DNA of 64,000 nt from positions 56,641 to 120,640 of the forward strand of contig NZ_JACJRG010000019.1 in assembly GCF_014697125.1 (NCBI RefSeq). Reading direction: 5' to 3'. The notes below the pieces were generated by a model, which saw only the letters and a program-made list of their open reading frames with translations, was not told the origin of the DNA and did not search any database. This document shows, piece by piece, positions 61,822-64,000 of this stretch (position 1 is the first letter of the stretch; each line of letters opens with the position of its first letter). The position numbers and the translations under genes were made by a program. The DNA comes from Anabaena minutissima FACHB-250 (lineage in GTDB: Bacteria > Cyanobacteriota > Cyanobacteriia > Cyanobacteriales > Nostocaceae).

Positions 61822-63792
61822 GTGACTAACCTACAAATTCAATTGACTTGGGAAGACCCAACAACGGGGGAACGGCGAGAACCAACATTAAATGTGCCGA
61901 TAGCTTTTGGTCGAGAATTTGCTCGTTTGCCTGCGGAAGTGGACGGACAGCGCGTTGCGCGAATGTTGTTAAATAGTAATGAAATCTCTCGTTACCATGC
62001 TTTGATTGCTTGGGAAAACAATCAATTTGTAGTGATTGACCAAGGCAGTGTGAATGGTGTGCTTGTTAATGGTCAACGCCAACCGCGTAGTGTTCTCAAT
62101 AATGGTGATACGCTGCAAATTGGCCCCTATACAATGATGGTGACTTTGGCTAGTAATGCCACTCAAGCAATCCCACCACCCACCAGTCCCCCTTCCTTAA
62201 TTCAATTTAATCCTCATACTAATATCCCCGATCCCAGCTTACCGCCAGCCCGTCCTGTTACACCTTTGGGAAGTAATTTTCCCCCACCGGCATTTCAATC
62301 TGAACAACAGATTGTTGTCCAAGCACTCCACGCGACAGGTTTACCTGTGGATGAATATGATTATTTAGCCGTTGGGGGAGGACTAGGTAGTTTTATCTGG
62401 TCTGATTTACTACGAATTAGCGGTGTACGTGCAGAAAAGATTGCGGCTTTGGGATTAGAACCAGAACCTTATGCTCGTTATAAGCGGCTGTGTTTGAATT
62501 CCCAAATTCCTTTATATGAAAGACTGCGGTCTAATTCTGATTCTTGTCCTGATAATATTTGGGGTTGGCCTAGCTATGCTTGGCGAGAAGCTTGGCACGA
62601 CTTAACTAAAGGTAAGCCAAACACAGCATTGCGGTACTTATGGCAAGTATTTGGAGAACCAACCTTTGCGGAAACTTATACTCCCCGTGCAACCAATGTT
62701 TTTGATTCTATTGACAGAGAAGCCAAACGGATTGGCTGGAGTCAAATTTATCGTTATGGACGAGTCAGAGCAATTCGCAAAACTGATGATGGTCGGTATT
62801 GTGTAGCCTATTCTCGTGGACAAGGTAATCACGCTTTTGTCGTTTGTCGTTATATACATTTAGCTACTGGGTATCCAGCAATTCAGTTTCTCGATGATTT
62901 GCAGGCTTATAGAGAAAAATATCAAGATTTTAAATCCGTCGTGAATGCTTATGAAGCGCACGATCATGTATATGAGCAATTAGAACGGCAAGGTGGAACT
63001 GTATTAATTCGGGGACGGGGAATTGTAGCTTCGCGGATTGTACAGCGCATTTATGAAGCCAGACGCAAAAATCCCAATATTACAGTTTTGCATTTAATGC
63101 GATCGCCCAAACCCCAAGGTAACACATTCCAAAAAGCCACACGGCTAGTCAAAAACCATTACGAATTTCAACCCTTCAACTGGCCCAAATCCTGTTGGAG
63201 TGGTGAACTGCGCGTCATGCTAGAAAAAGCCGCACCAGACGAACGCAAACGCTTACTCTCAGACTGGGGTGGTACAACCACAGCCGACCGTTTAGACTGG
63301 CAGCAAATTACTGAAAATGGCTTAAAAGAGGGTTGGTATCAAATCACCTTCGGGGAGGTATTGACAGTAGAAAGGGATGCACAAAATCGCACTATCAGCC
63401 AAATCCAAGAGAAAGGCTTTGGTCAAATGAAATTAGTGGCTGATTTTATTGTTGATGCCACTGGTTTAGATGCCAAAGTGCAAGCCAATCCTCTATTAGA
63501 TGATTTGGTGAAGCATTACAATCTACCTCTAAACTATCTGGGACGCTTGGCTGTCGCCAATAACTTTGAAATCCCAGAAATGCGAAATGCTAAAGGTCAA
63601 ATGTATGTAGCTGGGGCAATTACCCTCGGTGGCCCCTATGCAGCCGTTGATAGTTTCCTCGGTTTGCAATACTCCGCCTTAGTCGCCGTTGATGGACTCG
63701 CCTCCGCCCGTGCGCCAGGAGTCCATCGTTTAAATCCCTTCAGTTCTTTTGGACAGTGGTTAAAGTGGGTGTCGAATCAATCACCATCATGA
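61822..63792 (+). CDS. FHA domain fused to a FAD/NAD(P)-binding oxidoreductase
   Basis: The 656-residue protein starts at a GTG with GGAG upstream. Residues about 1-115 are an FHA domain with the phosphopeptide-binding features GRE, NEISRYHALI and DQGSVNGVLVNG. A Pro-rich linker follows, then a flavoprotein-like domain from about 180: YDYLAVGGGLGSFIWSDLL (modified GxGxxG-like Rossmann loop), a second nucleotide-binding stretch (GTVLIRGRGIVASRIVQRIYEA) and DFIVDATGL. The order resembles two-dinucleotide-binding FAD monooxygenase/oxidoreductases, but the substrate is unknown. The fusion suggests that a threonine phosphorylation event recruits or gates an oxidoreductase. Confidence 0.85.
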   Translation: MTNLQIQLTWEDPTTGERREPTLNVPIAFGREFARLPAEVDGQRVARMLLNSNEISRYHALIAWENNQFVVIDQGSVNGVLVNGQRQPRSVLNNGDTLQIGPYTMMVTLASNATQAIPPPTSPPSLIQFNPHTNIPDPSLPPARPVTPLGSNFPPPAFQSEQQIVVQALHATGLPVDEYDYLAVGGGLGSFIWSDLLRISGVRAEKIAALGLEPEPYARYKRLCLNSQIPLYERLRSNSDSCPDNIWGWPSYAWREAWHDLTKGKPNTALRYLWQVFGEPTFAETYTPRATNVFDSIDREAKRIGWSQIYRYGRVRAIRKTDDGRYCVAYSRGQGNHAFVVCRYIHLATGYPAIQFLDDLQAYREKYQDFKSVVNAYEAHDHVYEQLERQGGTVLIRGRGIVASRIVQRIYEARRKNPNITVLHLMRSPKPQGNTFQKATRLVKNHYEFQPFNWPKSCWSGELRVMLEKAAPDERKRLLSDWGGTTTADRLDWQQITENGLKEGWYQITFGEVLTVERDAQNRTISQIQEKGFGQMKLVADFIVDATGLDAKVQANPLLDDLVKHYNLPLNYLGRLAVANNFEIPEMRNAKGQMYVAGAITLGGPYAAVDSFLGLQYSALVAVDGLASARAPGVHRLNPFSSFGQWLKWVSNQSPS

Positions 63793-63966
63793 GTGCTGAG
63801 TTGTGAGTTGTGTTAGCGGTAGCGCGGCGTTTAGCCGGTGCTGAGTGAAGGTAACGATTTCTCAGTCCCTAATCCGCAAGAGTCATTTAAGTAGGACGAG
63901 GTGAAAAAACTAAACTATGTAAAGATAAGTAAATACGTACAATGTGTCTACAAAGGTAACAGCGAT

Positions 63967-64000
63967 ATGGGCAGTCGTTTAAGGGTATTTCTGACTAGAG
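63967..64000 (+). CDS. Possible start of an IS630-type transposase gene, cut by the window edge
   Basis: The last 34 bases open with an ATG followed by GSRLRVFLTR. As far as I recall, cyanobacterial IS630-family transposases often start with a similar sequence. AAAGG lies about 11 bases upstream. Only eleven codons are visible, so the call is tentative and no terminal repeat can be defined. Confidence 0.4.
   Translation, partial: MGSRLRVFLTR

Noticed and set aside
1..64000. tRNA and rRNA genes
   Set aside because: No cloverleaf with a TTCRANY T-loop or rRNA core sequence was found in the spacers by eye on either strand; a covariance-model scan would settle it.

Overview
The window comes from a filamentous, heterocyst-forming, nitrogen-fixing cyanobacterium of the Nostoc/Anabaena type. 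Three things point there: frequent HIP1 octamers (GCGATCGC), short tandem heptamer repeats between genes, and a diagnostic locus at the right side (cnfR/patB, fdxB and a coxBAC cluster) beside a complete hypFCDEAB hydrogenase-maturation operon. Assignments rest on reading the translated sequences; no database search was possible.

Left part (1-20 kb). The 3' end of lepA is followed by a family 4 glycosyltransferase and a peptidase S51 (cyanophycinase-like) gene. A minus-strand block at 3.6-11.6 kb then reads, in transcription order, cysteine desulfurase, a large AAA+ ATPase, two proteins sharing one N-terminal module of about 105 residues but unrelated afterwards (one with a DUF4157 HExxH domain and a hydrophobic C-terminus), and a small acidic protein. 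This resembles the cargo/ATPase part of an extracellular contractile injection system (eCIS), without any sheath, tube or baseplate gene in view. Next come peroxiredoxin Q, a Ser/Thr kinase with a predicted extracytoplasmic beta-helix, a GH31 glucosidase, a DUF389 membrane protein and an AI-2E-family permease.

Middle part (20-32 kb). This holds a stress-protein-like gene, four 41-bp tandem repeats, a photolyase split into two genes in reversed domain order, a GT-C-like membrane protein, TldD, an MtfA-like peptidase, a Na+/H+ antiporter followed by a TrkH-type K+ transporter, an Hsp70-like protein and UV endonuclease UvsE.

Hydrogenase maturation region (32.6-42.2 kb). A small membrane protein, a TPR-like protein and an NHL-repeat protein precede hypF, hypC, hypD, a tautomerase-fold gene, hypE, hypA and hypB, all on the plus strand. 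Together HypA-F assemble and insert the Ni-Fe(CN)2CO cofactor of the uptake hydrogenase that recycles H2 from nitrogenase. A Coq4-like gene follows.

Right part (43-64 kb). An AraC regulator with an alpha/beta hydrolase and five unrecognised small genes (45.1-47.3 kb) precede cysK, which has a long upstream region with 22-bp spaced repeats. A heterocyst-type island follows: an ArsC-like nitrogenase-associated protein, a cysteine-dioxygenase-like cupin, a small TPR-like protein, coxC/coxA/coxB, a two-cluster ferredoxin (fdxB) and divergent cnfR, the activator of nitrogenase genes under low oxygen. The window ends with a band-7 protein, endonuclease V, two FHA-domain proteins (one fused to a flavoprotein-like oxidoreductase) and probably the first codons of a transposase.
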